64,000 bases of DNA, taken from positions 21,882,116-21,946,115 of the forward strand of contig NC_080073.1 of the NCBI RefSeq assembly GCF_949987535.1, read 5' to 3'. Under the pieces are notes generated by a model. It searched no databases. It was not told the DNA's origin and worked only from the letters and a program-made list of their open reading frames with translations. The translations under genes and the position numbers were made by a program. Positions 32,769 to 45,039 of this stretch are shown in pieces (the stretch's first letter is position 1; every line of letters starts with the position of its first letter). Origin of the DNA: Balaenoptera acutorostrata (Eukaryota; Chordata; Mammalia; Artiodactyla; Balaenopteridae).

Positions 32769-34117
32769 TTTATTTTTATTTATTTTTAAAATTTATTTTT
32801 TATATTGTACAGCTGCATCTGGTGGCAGGCTTTTTTTTTTTTTTTAAAGAAACCAAAAGGCAAGTAGTTTATATAATAAACATATATATCATTATGTATA
32901 AGCTTGGGTATAGTGGTAGCATAGTCAGATTACAAATAGAATCACTGTGAACGCACTCGTTATAAATAGAGACCAATAAAAATATGTTGGTTTAGGACTT
33001 AAAATGCCACAGTGATGCAACTTTCCAAAATGTTTAACTCTCTATTTACATCGTGGCTGTATTCCTGGAAAATTCAATGTATATTAAAAACATGACAAAG
33101 GAAAAAAAACCAACAAAAAACTGTGGATGAATTTATATGTAAAATGTAGCCAGGCTCTGGGCCCAGGATAATAAAGATTCTTCACCAACATGAATGCCCA
33201 CCAAAACATTTGTAGATTGTATGGGACACAGGACAGTTGTTCATTCGGTGAGACTGCCCTATGCACTGCAACATATCTAATGTCCCAGCCCCTTATTCTA
33301 CCCTCCCAATCATTGTGGCAACAGAATACACTTTCTCCTACAAATTTCCAAAGCACCTGTGGGGCAGTACTGGTCTACCATCTTTGAGCTGGCCCAGCGC
33401 AGTTGGAGAGATGGGGCCGGACTGAGTTCTCACTTCACCCTAGCTCTGCGTTTATATGGATTGATCATGTCCATTTAAAAGGCTTAGTATACAGTTGGCA
33501 TTTTCTTTCAACATTTGAAATACACAAAACTTTCACTCCAAAATTCCATTCCTAGGACTTTGTCTTTTCATTCACTCAAGCAATTCTATATACAAACAAT
33601 GGATAGAAGGATATATATCACCCTTAACAGCAAATGCCTTTGAGTGAAGAGTTGGGAGATTGGGGTATGAGGTGGGGACTTTGACTTTCCACCATTCTGT
33701 CTTCCAGGTCACTTATCCTTTCTTCTGCTTCAGTTATTCTGCTGTTGATTCCTTCTAGTGTAGTTTTCATTTCAGTTATTGTATTGTTCATCTCTGTTTG
33801 TTTGTTCTTTACTTCTGCTAGGTGTTTGTTCTTTAATTCTTCTAGGTCTTTGTTAAACATTTCTTGAATCTTCTCAATCTTTGCCTCCATTCTTTTTCCG
33901 AGGTCCTGGATCATCTTCACTATCATTATTTTGAATTCTTTTTCTGGAAGGTTGCCTATCTCCACTTCATTTAGTTGTTTTTCTGGGGTTTTATCTTGTT
34001 CCTTCATCTGGTACATAGCCTTCTGCCTTTTCATCTTGTCTATCTTTCTGTGAATATCGTTTTTGTTCCACACGCTGCAGGATTGTAGTTCTTCTTGCTT
34101 CTGCTGTCTGCCCTCTC
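32769..34117 (-). mobile_element. Chimeric retrocopy: L1 5'/ORF1 start joined to non-L1 sequence
   Basis: A 1349-base insertion bounded by a perfect 16-base duplication (TATATGATGTACTTTA at 32753-32768 and 34118-34133). On the minus strand it begins within the L1 5'UTR, runs through the start of ORF1, and near 33687 changes abruptly to about 900 bases that are not L1. This part ends with AATAAA (RC at 32792-32797) and an A-rich tail. The non-L1 part contains a stretch (about 33190-33370) resembling an old hAT repeat, as a genomic 3'UTR might. Template switching, or an L1 transcript joined to downstream sequence, are the likely origins. No splice-donor GT is visible at the join. Confidence 0.75.
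33688..34073 (-). pseudogene. L1 ORF1p N-terminal fragment
   Basis: About 129 codons open with MWNKNDIHRKIDKMKRQKAM and continue through the coiled-coil region (NNTITEMKTTLEGINSRITE, AEERISDLEDRMVE). In intact elements this RNA-binding chaperone is about 300-350 residues, with an RRM and C-terminal domain after the coiled coil. Here the frame leaves L1 after DRMVE and ends 20 residues later in unrelated sequence, so both RNA-binding domains are missing. It cannot support retrotransposition. Confidence 0.85.
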
Positions 34118-34133
34118 TATATGATGTACTTTA

Positions 34134-35810
34134 ATGCAGTTTGTGTAGGTAAGAAAATACTGCTCATTATAAATTCTCCCTGTTACCTAGGTGAAGTTGC
34201 TGAGAGTACTCAAAAATAATAAAATCATAGATTTATTTTTCAACAACTTAGGCATTTTAATGAGCCAGACTGTTAGTTCCACACTAATTAGTGTGAATTA
34301 GTGAGTTAAAATAAAGATGTGCAATAATTTAAACAATACAGCTCTTCAGATAAGAATATTTGAAACAGAGCACATTTCTGAAGCTCTGAACAGTGAGAGG
34401 ACCATCAACATGGAAGCCAGGAGACCAGCTCTTCCTTCAGACTTGGGCAATAACCAGTTGTATAGACCATGACAAGTTGTTTAATCTCTTGGCATCAGTT
34501 TCTACAGCTGTCATACACAGAAGTTAGATGAGCTTTTATGTTCACAGTGTGCAGCTCTGCCCACTAGGGGTGGGCAGATTCTTACGGGTCTTTATATTCA
34601 TCTTGGTACCAATAATTGACTAGATTGGTTAGATGTCCCTCAGCTGTGGGTAGCTCATTTGTCATGCATGTGTTGATGGCCTTTTTTGAAGAAAATAGAA
34701 ATTGACTTAAAAGGGCTTTGACTTCCTATTAATGCTGTGTCAGGTCTACATTTTCGTAATCAAGGAGTACAGCGGTGCAACCACTGTCTGATTGGACATA
34801 CAAACTTTATTCTTACTAGTAAAATGTAGTCTTACTCATTTTAGATGGGAAAACCTGTATCTAAATGATCTTCTACTAGGAGTCTTTCAAGCTTCGAGAT
34901 GTAATGAGGCTGTGAGGTCCTAGTTGATCAGCATTTGTGGCTGGTGGGTTTTAGCATCGCTGAGATGCCAGTTTGTTCTAATGGTTCCAGTCCCAGGTTA
35001 GTAAATATCTCGACTCTCCTCACTGGCCCCTGACAGTGTTCCTCACTCTTCTCCATCCACACTGCTGATGGCTCAGAAGGTGGCATGGGTGGTAAGTATG
35101 GCGATGTATATCACTATTAGAGTATATTCATAGCTCGGGCTGAAGGGTAGAGTTAGAACCTCTCTCTGTGAATATCCTATAACATGTGCTAACTTGGAAA
35201 CCCTCAGGAACATGTTTAAAAAACAGGTTAATTAGGGTGAAATGACACATCCTTGTAGGGACTGTCGTGTGATCTGTATGTTGCTCTTTGCTTATTTTTA
35301 CGAACAGTTACATGTCTTTACACACACACACAGACACATCATACGTGGTATTTACAAATTGTTTAGAGTATTTTAATATAACTGATTTCCTTTGCCATCC
35401 TATGAGTTTTATTTTATGCATTTACAATATTTGTTCTGAGAGGAAGTTTGTAGACTCACCGTGGCACAAAAAAGATGAGTAATTGCTGTGAGCGTTTCCA
35501 GCTGCTTCTTAGCCTACCTGCCCTTCACAAGTCCCCTAAGTCGGTAAGGGTTGCTGGTAACAGAGGCATCTTACGGCTTCATCAGAGAACTCTTTCCCTA
35601 CAGGGAAGTGATTTGGTGGTCACGTGGGAAGCTGCTCTATCATGACGTCAGGTATCCACAAAGATGAGCTTCCCCTCAGGCCAGTGGGGAAAGGGAACAG
35701 CAGGAGGCAGAAGTGGAATAAATTGCACCATATTGTGATGTTGGGACATGGAGCTTATATGTGACTGATTCGGGGGCCATCAGTAAAGTTGTCATTGTAG
35801 GACTTCCACC
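34134..35810. other. Unique intronic sequence
   Basis: No exon or firm repeat; a short CA run at 35320-35333. Confidence 0.35.
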
Positions 35811-35813
35811 CCA

Positions 35814-36154
35814 TCAGGTGTCCAGTATTGAATCTCCATTCCTGACACTTGTTGTCTCAATCTGCGTTTCCAGCAGGTCGGAATCAGATGACAGGTCACA
35901 GATGGCTTGGTTTTCTGGTGAGTCCTTGTGCCCTTTTCTCTTCGTGGAGAGAGGAGCAAGTAAGTGCTTGAACATCTCCAGGGCTGTGGGATTTTCTCAG
36001 AGGCTGTGGAGCTGGGCTCCAGGGAGGTGGGCATGCTCTCCTCCATGGCAAGTTCCAGCAGCGTGTCCTACTCTGTGCAGGCGTTCTGCGGTAGAGCCAG
36101 CACCTTCAGCGCTTTCCCTGCATGGGTATACACATCTTTGGTGGCCTTTATCAT
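35814..36154 (-). pseudogene. Possible broken processed pseudogene, parent unknown
   Basis: On the minus strand, codon-like sequence runs from about 36154 (MIKATKDVYTHAGKALKVLA...) with an in-frame TAG (RC at 36068-36070), then continues as DTLLELAMEESMPTSLEPSS. Near 35981 the frame shifts and continues as ALEMFKHLLAPLSTKRKG and DLLETQIETTSVRNGDSILD, to a TGA at 35814-35816. Residue composition and codon choice look like a real acidic/serine-rich protein rather than noise, with one stop and one frameshift. I do not recognise the parent. No poly(A) or target duplication was found. Chance is a real alternative, since the + strand also has a 150-codon ORF here. Confidence 0.35.
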
Positions 36155-36259
36155 TGGGTGTGAGCATGATTTGTGTCAGTCTCCCTTTCAAGGCAAGACT
36201 TCCTACAGGGTAGGCAGAGGTATCTTATTTTTGTTTCTGAAGATACCTGGCATGATATG

Positions 36260-37640
36260 ATTAAAAAAAATTAACAGAGTGAGTGAATATTGAATATCAT
36301 AGGATATTTTCTCTCCGATGGTAAAATTTCCCAGGGCCTATCATCTCAGCTTTTCAGGATACAAGTGGGAGAGATTTTCGTGAGTTAGTTCCTGAGAGTG
36401 AATGAAGAACAAACCAAGATTCTGGCTGCTGTGGAATATTCCATCGTGAATGTCCATCACAGATGAATTTCTTCGTTCTCTTCATAACAGACGGTTAGAT
36501 TGCTCCCGCTCTCCACTATCCCCAAACAAAAACAAAACAAACAACAAGAAGAGTGCACTCGTGACAACCCATGTAAATGTCCCTGTATGGACCTGTTCAG
36601 GAATTTTGGGGATATACGGATAGGTGGGAGGGATTATTGGGTTGCCAAGGAAGGGAGTGCATACTTAACATTACAAAATACTAACACATGGCCGGCCACA
36701 GTGGCCACTCTCCTTAACAGTCCCAGAAGCTGTGTGTGAGATGTCCTCTTTGAAAGGGAAGAATTTGAAGGCAAAGATTTTAGAAAATAATTTCCATGCT
36801 TCGCTTGATCAGTTTCATAGGGGTCATAGCCCACTGATTAGCATATGTGATTAGCATTCTGGGTTAGGGTCCTAAGTACTACATAAGTGCTTGTGGACTT
36901 AAACTATTCTTTACAACCATAGGATTCAAGCATTCTGCATACATAATAGGCATTCAATTTTAAATTCATAGTATTATAAGAAAATTTGGTGCTAGGAATA
37001 CTTAAAAAGTGGGTATTGGCCACTTGAGAATGAAATATTAGATTCTCCTTTTGTCAGAGTTACAAGTGTTCTCGCTGGTTGGTGAGCTCTTGGCAAAGCT
37101 GTGTGATGGGCCCTCTTGGTGCAGCTTTCTCTGCTCGGATGCAATGCAATTCGAGGTTGATGCATGGTTTGGAAGCTCTCTGTCTAAATTATTTCCATTA
37201 TTTCCCAAGTCTCAGTCCATTAACCAACTTGGTCAAAGGCCAAGAAGAGAAATGGCATTCTCGAAAAATATTATTGGCATTTTGCAGTGAATGCTAACTA
37301 GTGTACATTTATAGCCGATTAAGTTTTGCTCTCTCTCTATTTTATTATGGATTCTGACAAGGATTTTGAGACTGAGTTCTGTGAAATAATAAATAGAACC
37401 AGCGAGGTCATTTTCTACCTGACCAAAGGTAAACTTTGCAGCAGGAAGACATGAGTGAAGAAACAGGTTGAGTTAAACATCTCGGGGGGAGGGAGGGATT
37501 CAAGATATTCAGAAATAAAGAGAATCAAACAGATACCAAATAGATACCTGCCATGAAATGTGAATGTTACCAGTTATTTATTGCCAGTGATTTGATATAT
37601 TTTTTCCCACCCAAAATTTGATTAAGTTATGGTCTGAAGC
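36260..37640. other. Unique intronic sequence
   Basis: No exon or recognised repeat. Confidence 0.35.
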
Positions 37641-37900
37641 AGAGGTCTCAACATGGCGGCCCACAGGTAAATTAGGCCCACAGATGTGTTTTGTTTGGCT
37701 CAGATTATGTTTAAAAAGTGTTTTAAAAATTGGTTGCATTGTTTGAAAATCACAGGATTTCACATATAAATCCAGATTTTGGACAACACTGGGTTTTTCT
37801 TTTTGCTTTGTAACAGTTTGCTGTAGCTGACTGCTGGCCGCTCCCAGCAGATGGGGCATTTTTCATCTTTGTCACCTGTTTCCTTCATTTATGTTGACCC
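37641..37900. repeat. hAT-type element, 'gttggcaaactatggccc' class, diverged
   Basis: GCAGAGGTCTCAACATGGCG, GCCCACAGGTAAATTAGGCC and later TGTAACAGTTTGCTGTAGCT resemble the same class as the elements at 49535, 50664 and 58265. Diverged, so the family is tentative. Confidence 0.35.
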
Positions 37901-38019
37901 CCTTGACCCTGAAATATAAGCAATTGAGTTTGAGAGCCTTGACTCACATGTTTCAAAATGAAGATAAAAGTAACTAGAAGATTTTATTTCAGGTTTCATG
38001 CATCTTTGTTATTTTATAG

Positions 38020-38200
38020 CACAGTGGTTAAGAGTTTGGGCTCTGGAATCAAAATTGCATGGAAACAAGTGCTGGTTTCTTCCAGTTTAGCTGTGTGACC
38101 TTAAAAAGTCTACTTAACCTCTCTGAACACTAGTGTTCTTATTTAAATTGGACAGCAGTTGTATCTGCCTCCTAAGGTTGCTGTGAGGATTCCATCGGCA
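38020..38200 (+). repeat. MIR SINE, sense
   Basis: GTTAAGAGTTTGGGCTCTGG, TTTAGCTGTGTGACCTTAAA, TACTTAACCTCTCTGAACAC, TAAGGTTGCTGTGAGGATTC; MIR in order. Confidence 0.85.
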
Positions 38201-38469
38201 TCTGTGTGGTTGCGTATCCGTTAAATACTAACACACACACATATACACACAAATACCACTTAGAATAGTGCTTTGTTCATGCTAACTCATCAGATATTTA
38301 GAATCAATATTTAAAAAGACAGTTGGGTTGAAAAAGAAAATTTAATTGGTGAATAAAAGAATAATTTCTCTTCCATTTCTCATCAGCTGAAAAAGGCAAA
38401 AAGTAATATTTTTTGGCTTCATGTGATGTTTCTTAAAATTTGCAGGTATGCTAGGTTGATACTGTTTTT

Positions 38470-38769
38470 TTTTTTTAATGAATTTATTTATTTATTTATT
38501 TATTTTTGGCTGTGTTGGGTCTTCGTTTTTGTGCGAGGGCTTTCTCTAGTTGCAGCGAGCGGGGGCCTCTCTTCATCGCGGTGCGCGGGCCTCTCACTAT
38601 CGCGGCCTCTCTTGCTGCGGAGCACAGGCTCCAGACGCGCAGGCTCAGTAGTTGTGGCTCACAGGCCCAGTTGCTCCGCGGCATGTGGGATCTTCCCGGA
38701 CCAGGGCTCGAACCCATGTCCCCCACATTGGCAGGCGGATTCGCAACCACTGCACCACCAGGGAAGCCC
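38470..38769 (-). repeat. CHR SINE (short-core subtype), antisense
   Basis: GGCTGTGTTGGGTCTTCGTT, CTCACTATCGCGGCCTCTCT, CAGGGCTCGAACCCATGTCC, CCACCAGGGAAGCCC. Twelve-base duplication GATACTGTTTTT at 38458-38469 and 38770-38781. Confidence 0.93.
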
Positions 38770-38781
38770 GATACTGTTTTT

Positions 38782-40090
38782 AACTCCATTCTAACTTAAC
38801 TACAAAAAGAAATCGTCATAGCTGATGGACATTATCCTGCTCTTGCTGTCCTCCCAAGCAGTGAGACTTGAGGGGCTGGTACGTGTAGAAAGGATGCCAA
38901 AGCGTTTTCACAAAGCATTTTGCTCATAAGCGCGAGCCTTGTTCCTTACACGTGAATCAGATGGCTTTAAGTGACGGCTTCCACACTCCACCTGAGGAGG
39001 TGGAGATAATGCCAGGCTGATGGGTAAAGTGTGCAGGATCTGACAGTCCACAGGGGAAGGAAAGCAGGATCACTCTCAGAGATAGCATCTCATGGTGGTG
39101 TTTGGTGTTTGATAAGCAGGTGGAGAATCAGAAATCAGATTTAAATTACTGAATGATGGAATGAGATGGAGATAAATTGGCCTGCTTTAGTTGTTATGTC
39201 CTCTCTTGACTAGAATCAGAGCTTAATACATTGTATTTCTTCAGCTAATATGGCTTTTCCCCACCCCCCTCCTTATTTTAAAGATGATGTTGGCTTCCAA
39301 AGCTATTTAGCGCTAAAACTAAGTGCATTTCTGAGTGGTTTTTTTCCTCTGGAGCTCTAAAACTCAAGGAAAATTAATAACATTTAACTATAGTATGTGT
39401 ATATGTGTGTATATATATACACTACATATATGTATATGAATTTACATTTCTTTTCTACATAATGTATTTTTTAGGTAATGATAAATTAGTAAAGCAATCA
39501 TAGTATGTAAAAGCCATTTTTAATTTCAATGATTTGAAATTGTTTTAATGGCAGTTAAGAGCATTATATAATGATGAATGGTATCGTGATGAAAGGTTTA
39601 CATCCATGGGTTCTAATTAGCTAACATCTACCATTATTTCCTGTTTATCCTCTTTTCAAATAAGTTCCATACCTTAGGGTACAGGCATTGTGTTTCCGTC
39701 CTTCCAACACTCTGTGTATGCATAAGGTGCTTAGCGAATCAACAGGCCATGATGTTCCTTTATTAAGAGGGACTTTGTCCTTTAGCTGTGCTGTGGTACT
39801 TAACAGTTGTGCCACCAATATATCTTTGAGTTTTCAGAAATGGCTATGTGGCTACTTTTTGACAGTTTGCACCAAGTGGGAGCATCGTGCAACGCCATGG
39901 GGAAAGGGAATCTGCTTGCCACACTTTGAACATATAACAGGTGCGTGGAAGCTGATAATAAGGATACTCAGCAATTAAAGTTTAATTCAGGAAGAATGTT
40001 ATTTACATGCTGATGAGTTTAATTAATGCTAATACCTAATATGATATTATTAACAGCCGCGGGGCCAAATCCTCTACCCTATATGCATCC
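38782..40090. other. Unique intronic sequence with a TATG-rich microsatellite
   Basis: A TATGTGTATA-type tract lies at 39393-39440. No exon seen. Confidence 0.35.
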
Positions 40091-40109
40091 CGTATGACTT
40101 ACTCGAGGT

Positions 40110-40450
40110 CCTGGAGGTCTGCGTTGTTATCCTCTCATATTTGCACTGAGGCTCAGACTCGTTCAGTGACTGGCCCAACGTCACACAGCCAACAGTGGTG
40201 GGGCTGCGGCTGGAATGACACCAATTCCCCTCCAGAGCCCATATCCTTCCCCTCCACACCCCAGTGCTTCACCAATGACACATTTTTATTTCTGTGTTGT
40301 GTCCTCACCTGCACCTCCCCGAGGATGGGTGAGGTGGAGTTATCATTTATTCCATTCATAGGAATGCTGACAACTCCACTTGGGTTGAGTGACTTTCCCA
40401 GTACCGAGGCGTGCTAGAGGTGAGAGCGGAACCGGGTCTGTTTTCCAGCT
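40110..40450 (-). repeat. Two adjacent MIR fragments, antisense
   Basis: First copy: CACTGAGGCTCAGACTCGTT, CGTCACACAGCCAACAGTGG (about 40110-40270). Second copy: CATAGGAATGCTGACAACTC, GAGTGACTTTCCCAGTACCG, CGGAACCGGGTCTGT (about 40330-40450). Confidence 0.65.
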
Positions 40451-40754
40451 TAAACTTCCTGCCTGAGTACCACTCTTTGGAGTTAATTTGAAAATCACGT
40501 GAAGTTTACTGCTCCATAGCTTGTGAAGTTTGTTACCCCAAAAGGCTGCCTACTGGGTTGAAAACACAGGTCAAGAGAAGTTTCCATAAGACTCTGGAAG
40601 AATGTTCTAAGGGGGATTAGTCAGACAAGTTAGGTGTGTTTGAGACCATCTCAGTCTTCGGAGAGGGATGCCGGGTAGGGCAACGGTAGTAGCTGTCGTA
40701 CTTATTTGTGCCGTATTATTCACGGACTCTCAGAATGATCCTCTATTCTATTAT

Positions 40755-41010
40755 TATTTATTTTTATTGACGTATAATAGACTTTATAGTATTATATTAG
40801 TTTCAGGTGTACAACAGTGCTTCGATATTTTTATACATTGTGAAATGATCACCATGATAAGTATAGTCACCATCTGTCATCTATTTTTTAATTAAATATG
40901 ACATAAATAATACAGTATTGTTATTTTAAAACATTTAAACACATAAAGCGGTCTTAGAGCTCCCAATCCTCTTCTCCCACTGTACCCCTAACCCAGTTTT
41001 CTTCATTAGT
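40755..41010 (-). repeat. Old L1 3'UTR fragment
   Basis: TTATTGACGTATAATAGACT, ATATTAGTTTCAGGTGTACA, GAAATGATCACCATGATAAG, CTTCTCCCACTGTACCCCTA; reverse L1 3' end. Confidence 0.75.
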
Positions 41011-42530
41011 TTGGTGTATGAATCAGTTAGGATTGTTTTCCTCTGCATGTAATCAACTAAACTTAACAAATCAGTTTATTTTTGCCTCCTAACAAGGAAT
41101 CTTGGGGTGTGTTCTCCAGGGTGGTACAACTGTTCAGAGATCGACTCCTCTCTTTCTGCCTCACCATCCTTAGTTGTGACTTTTGTCCTCCTGGTGGCAA
41201 GGTGACTGCTCTAGTTCTGGATAGCCTTTGTGCATTTTGAGCAGGAAAAACAGGAAAGGGCAAACAGAAATAGGTGCATGGCAACTGATTCTGGTCCTTT
41301 TTGTTAGGAAAACAGTAGCTTTTCTGGAGACCATGCCCAGTGAAATCTGTTTACATTCATTGGGCAGAATGTTGTCACATGACCACTTGGGAAAAAAATC
41401 ATGTTTCTCATAGCAAGGAATATGGGACAAAGGGATGTTGGGTTGGTTTTACCAGTGTCTCTTATCCATTCATTCTTTTTCAATGAATTTATGTACCTAT
41501 ATACGTATGCATAAAATCTCTCTCTCTCTCTCACACACATAAATGATGTATATTCTAGATATTGTTCTGCAACTTATTTTCCCTACTTGTCAGTTTGTTA
41601 TGTTAGTAATTTATTGGGCTTCATTATAGAAATCAAATTTTCTTCCCATTACATCTAAAGTACAAGAGTAAATCAAGCCGTTCCTGTCATATACCAAAAC
41701 TTTGCTGATTTTAACCATTTTGCATAGAAATCCATCTAGGTGATATTTTACTGTTTCCTTTTTTTTTTTTCTTTTGTAAATGAAAAGATACAGAACATAA
41801 TTGAATGCTTTGGTGTCAGCAACTTTAGAAACAACTAGTTTTGAGTTTTTTGGGAGCACCCAGCATAGTTCTGTTATAATTTAGATTTTCTTTCTTACTT
41901 AGCTTTCATAGAGTTACCTTTGACTTATCATTGTCAGTTTTCTGGCACCTAAGAACTCCACTATCCCCTGTTAAGATTTTTATTCTGTTGGGGGTTTGGG
42001 ACCAGAGGTGTTAGAATTGTATGTTAACTAAGAGTGAATAGGAGTGTATCCAGATGATTACAAGTAAAATACAGAGATTGTGTGTTAGGAAGTTATGATT
42101 GATTCTTGGAGAGCTTAGTGGAATGTTTCTTGTTTTGTTTTTCAAGACTGTTCCAGAAGCTTGAGGTTGTTGGAAAATGGACTTCTGTGAAGGTGAAATT
42201 GTTGTTCAACTTTTTTTGAAAGTTGGTTAGGAATAGAGGCAAACATAGCAAACCCCACAAAGAAACAGAACAGAGAGACAAACATATTAGAAAATACTTG
42301 ATTTTTTTTAAAAAACTGCATCAAACGAGAGGCGCAGATTATTTTTCCAATCAGTAAGGTTTTTATCATGTGTCTGTTCCTCGCTCCATGTGAACTGTAT
42401 GAGAGTCCCAGAATTTTAAGACTTGGTACCTGCCTATAAGTAGCTCAGAGAGCTCACAAGAGCAACTAGTGAACATACAGCATTTTGACAGTTAGTGAAA
42501 ATGTATGTATGTGATTCTAGTATATTCTCC
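41011..42530. other. Unique intronic sequence; CT/CA microsatellite
   Basis: A (TC)n(AC)n tract lies at 41516-41540 and a T-run at 41758-41771. No exon seen. Confidence 0.35.
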
Positions 42531-42539
42531 ACATGGCAG

Positions 42540-43050
42540 ATGATGTCACTCCCCTGCATGTAACCCTCTAGCGGCTTCCTATGATCCTTAGAATAAAGCT
42601 GTAGTCCTTCCTGTGACCTCCAAGGCCCTGTTTGGTCTGGGCCCTGGCTACATCCCTGGCATCATCTCCTGCCTTTCTCTTTCTTACTCACTTTTTCTGG
42701 CCACACTGGCCTCATTGCCCTTCCTCACATAACATTCTCATCTTGGGCTTGTGTTCCCTCTGCCCTGAACCCTTCTTGCATGTTCACTGTCCCATTTCAC
42801 TGAGGACTTTGCTTAAATGTCATCTCTTCTGGTGTCCCCTTTCCTGCTACATCTCTCTCTCCCCTTACTCTGCTTTATAATTCTTTATGGAACTCATCAT
42901 TATCTGACATCCTATTGTATCTTCAATTAGTTTTCTACCGGTTATTGTTTTTCTCTCTCACTGAGACAGAGAATTTTCACAGTCACATCCCCTGAATAGT
43001 GTCTGGCACATAGTAGGTGCTCATTAAATCTTTGCTAAATTAGTGAATGA
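42540..43050 (+). repeat. L2 LINE 3' end, sense
   Basis: TGACCTCCAAGGCCCTGTTT, TGGTCTGGGCCCTGGCTACA, ATCATCTCCTGCCTTTCTCT, TTAAATGTCATCTCTTCTGG, TAGTGTCTGGCACATAGTAG, GTGCTCATTAAATCTTTGCT. An almost complete L2 3' region. Confidence 0.92.
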
Positions 43051-43129
43051 GTTCTAAAATATGAAAAGGCACCATGCCCTGTTTATTTCTGTACTCCCTG
43101 AGCCCAGGAATATGATTAGCAGTAGTGAT

Positions 43130-43425
43130 AACAGTAACAGCTAATGTTTACCGAAGCTTGCTACACTCCAAGCCCTGTTCCAAGTGCTTTGCAAGTATTA
43201 ATTTGTTTAAAGAACCTTTGAGGTAGGTCAGACTATTAGCTCTCTTTGTACAAAGAAGGAAGCTGAGGCACAGAGGTTGACCAGCTAGCCCAAAGTCAAG
43301 CAGGTAGTAAGTGGATGATCCTTGTACTTGGGCATTCTGTGATCCCTTAACCACTTCACTGCACTGTCTTTGCCTACAGTAGGCATTCAATAAATATTTA
43401 TTGTATTGGAATGAATAATAAAAGG
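43130..43425 (-). repeat. MIR SINE antisense with adjoining L2-type tail
   Basis: TTCCAAGTGCTTTGCAAGTA, GAGGTAGGTCAGACTATTAG, GAAGCTGAGGCACAGAGGTT, CAAGCAGGTAGTAAGTGGAT (MIR, reversed), then GTAGGCATTCAATAAATATT, an L2-like 3' end. Confidence 0.8.
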
Positions 43426-44050
43426 CCATATTATGGAAAATGCATGGTAAGAAACTAAAGAAGCATGTAGAGGGGTGATAATTGTGCTGTATAAATTAGA
43501 AGTAGGGTAGGAATTAGCCAAGGTATGATCCGGGGAAAGGAAGGGTCATGACCCAACACCTCCCTCACCCCAACGCCACCTCAAAGGGGAGAAGGGGCTT
43601 ACCTGGATTTTAAGAGAGGGGGAAATGTGGGCCTTCCAGAGGAAATTAATAAAAATGATAAATCATGCATTTAAAACATTATTTAAAATAGACTTAAAGG
43701 TAATAGAAGGAAGATGGGTGTTACGGAGTCACACTCTCCTGTCTTAAAAACACAACGAGGTCATATCTATTAACACCTGAAGATTTATTTTTAGAACACT
43801 GGCAAGGGAGAAAATTTTTTTCCCCCTTAACTCTGTAGTAGATAATGATAATAATTAAGGCTAATAGATATATAAACATTGTGACACTCCAACTTTATAT
43901 CTATTTGACATTGTAAATTCAAGTATAATTGACTTATGCAGAAATCACATTGCTTCGTTCGTTCTTACCATGTACTTGCAAAAGACTCAAGGGAATCACA
44001 CCCGAACCTTCGCATTTCTGTGGATTCTAAAAAGTACAACAAACTAGTGA
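43426..44050. other. Unique intronic sequence
   Basis: No exon or repeat recognised. Confidence 0.35.
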
Positions 44051-44054
44051 ATAT

Positions 44055-44278
44055 AACAAAGAAGAAGCAGACTCACAGATATAGAGAATGAACTAGTGGT
44101 TACCAGTCGGGGGGGGCAATATAGGGGTGGGAGAGTGAGAGGTACAAACCGCTGGGTGTCAGGTAGGCTCAAGGATGTATTGTACAACACCGGGAATAAA
44201 GCCAATATTTTCTAATAACTGTAAATGGATTGTAACCTTTAAAACTGTATATAAAGTTAAAAATTAGATAAAAAGAAG
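44055..44278 (+). mobile_element. L1 3'UTR fragment, sense
   Basis: GAAGCAGACTCACAGATATA, GAGAATGAACTAGTGGTTAC, CAAGGATGTATTGTACAACA, AATATTTTCTAATAACTGTA; L1 3'UTR in forward orientation, one of only two sense copies here. Confidence 0.88.
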
Positions 44279-45039
44279 CAAACAAACTCATAGAAAAAGG
44301 AGAAAAAAAGAATTGTCAGTTTTCCTTTGAAGGGAGAAGAGTTCATTAAGGAGGAATTATTTCAGAACACTGTTGGGAAACATGTAGAGTTTTTAGATTC
44401 AAAAGGATTATCTAGTCCGATCATGAATATGAGATGAGGGAGTTGTTTTTTTGTTTTTTGTTTTGTTTTCTCCGCCTCCCCAACCCCGCACCCCCGGCTC
44501 TTCAAGAACCAAGGAGCTCAGTCTTGCTAGTTTGCTTTCTTTTTAGTCGATGACGAGGCTAAGTTGAAGGTGGACTAATAGTGTTTGGGGACTTGGTTAA
44601 TGAATTTCAATGACTAAGGATCCAGGCTTAGTAAATCTGAAAGGAAATTGATGACCAGTGTGTATTGACTTTTATGCAGAAGCTGAAGCTTGGTCAGTTC
44701 AACTCAAAACTTTTAAAGTTTTGGGAGGCCTGGGAACTTGCACCCCCTGAGTGGTTACTGGTTGAACTGGTTGAGAGAGAGCTATGGAGTCAGGCAAGTG
44801 GAGATGAGCACGTCGCCTTGGGCACTGTTCAAGCTGGCTGGAGAATGTGCCTTCATGTCTATAGCCAGGGGAGCTTGCTAATGCTTGTGCCTGGAATTAG
44901 GACTTCTCTACCCTGTTGCTGGCAGCATTGGACAACCATAAGGCCATGACACAGTGAGTGAGCTGTTCAGTAGCGGATCCCTTTGGAGAAGGAGGCGAGT
45001 GAGGCAACATGAATGAAAGTTGGGGTTTTGTGGAAGGAC
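44279..45039. other. Unique intronic sequence
   Basis: No exon or repeat recognised; ORF 44665-44949 shows no known domain. Confidence 0.35.

Noticed and set aside
35761..36213. 150-codon ORF on the + strand
   Set aside because: The minus strand of the same interval looks more like broken coding sequence; the + frame has no recognisable domain.
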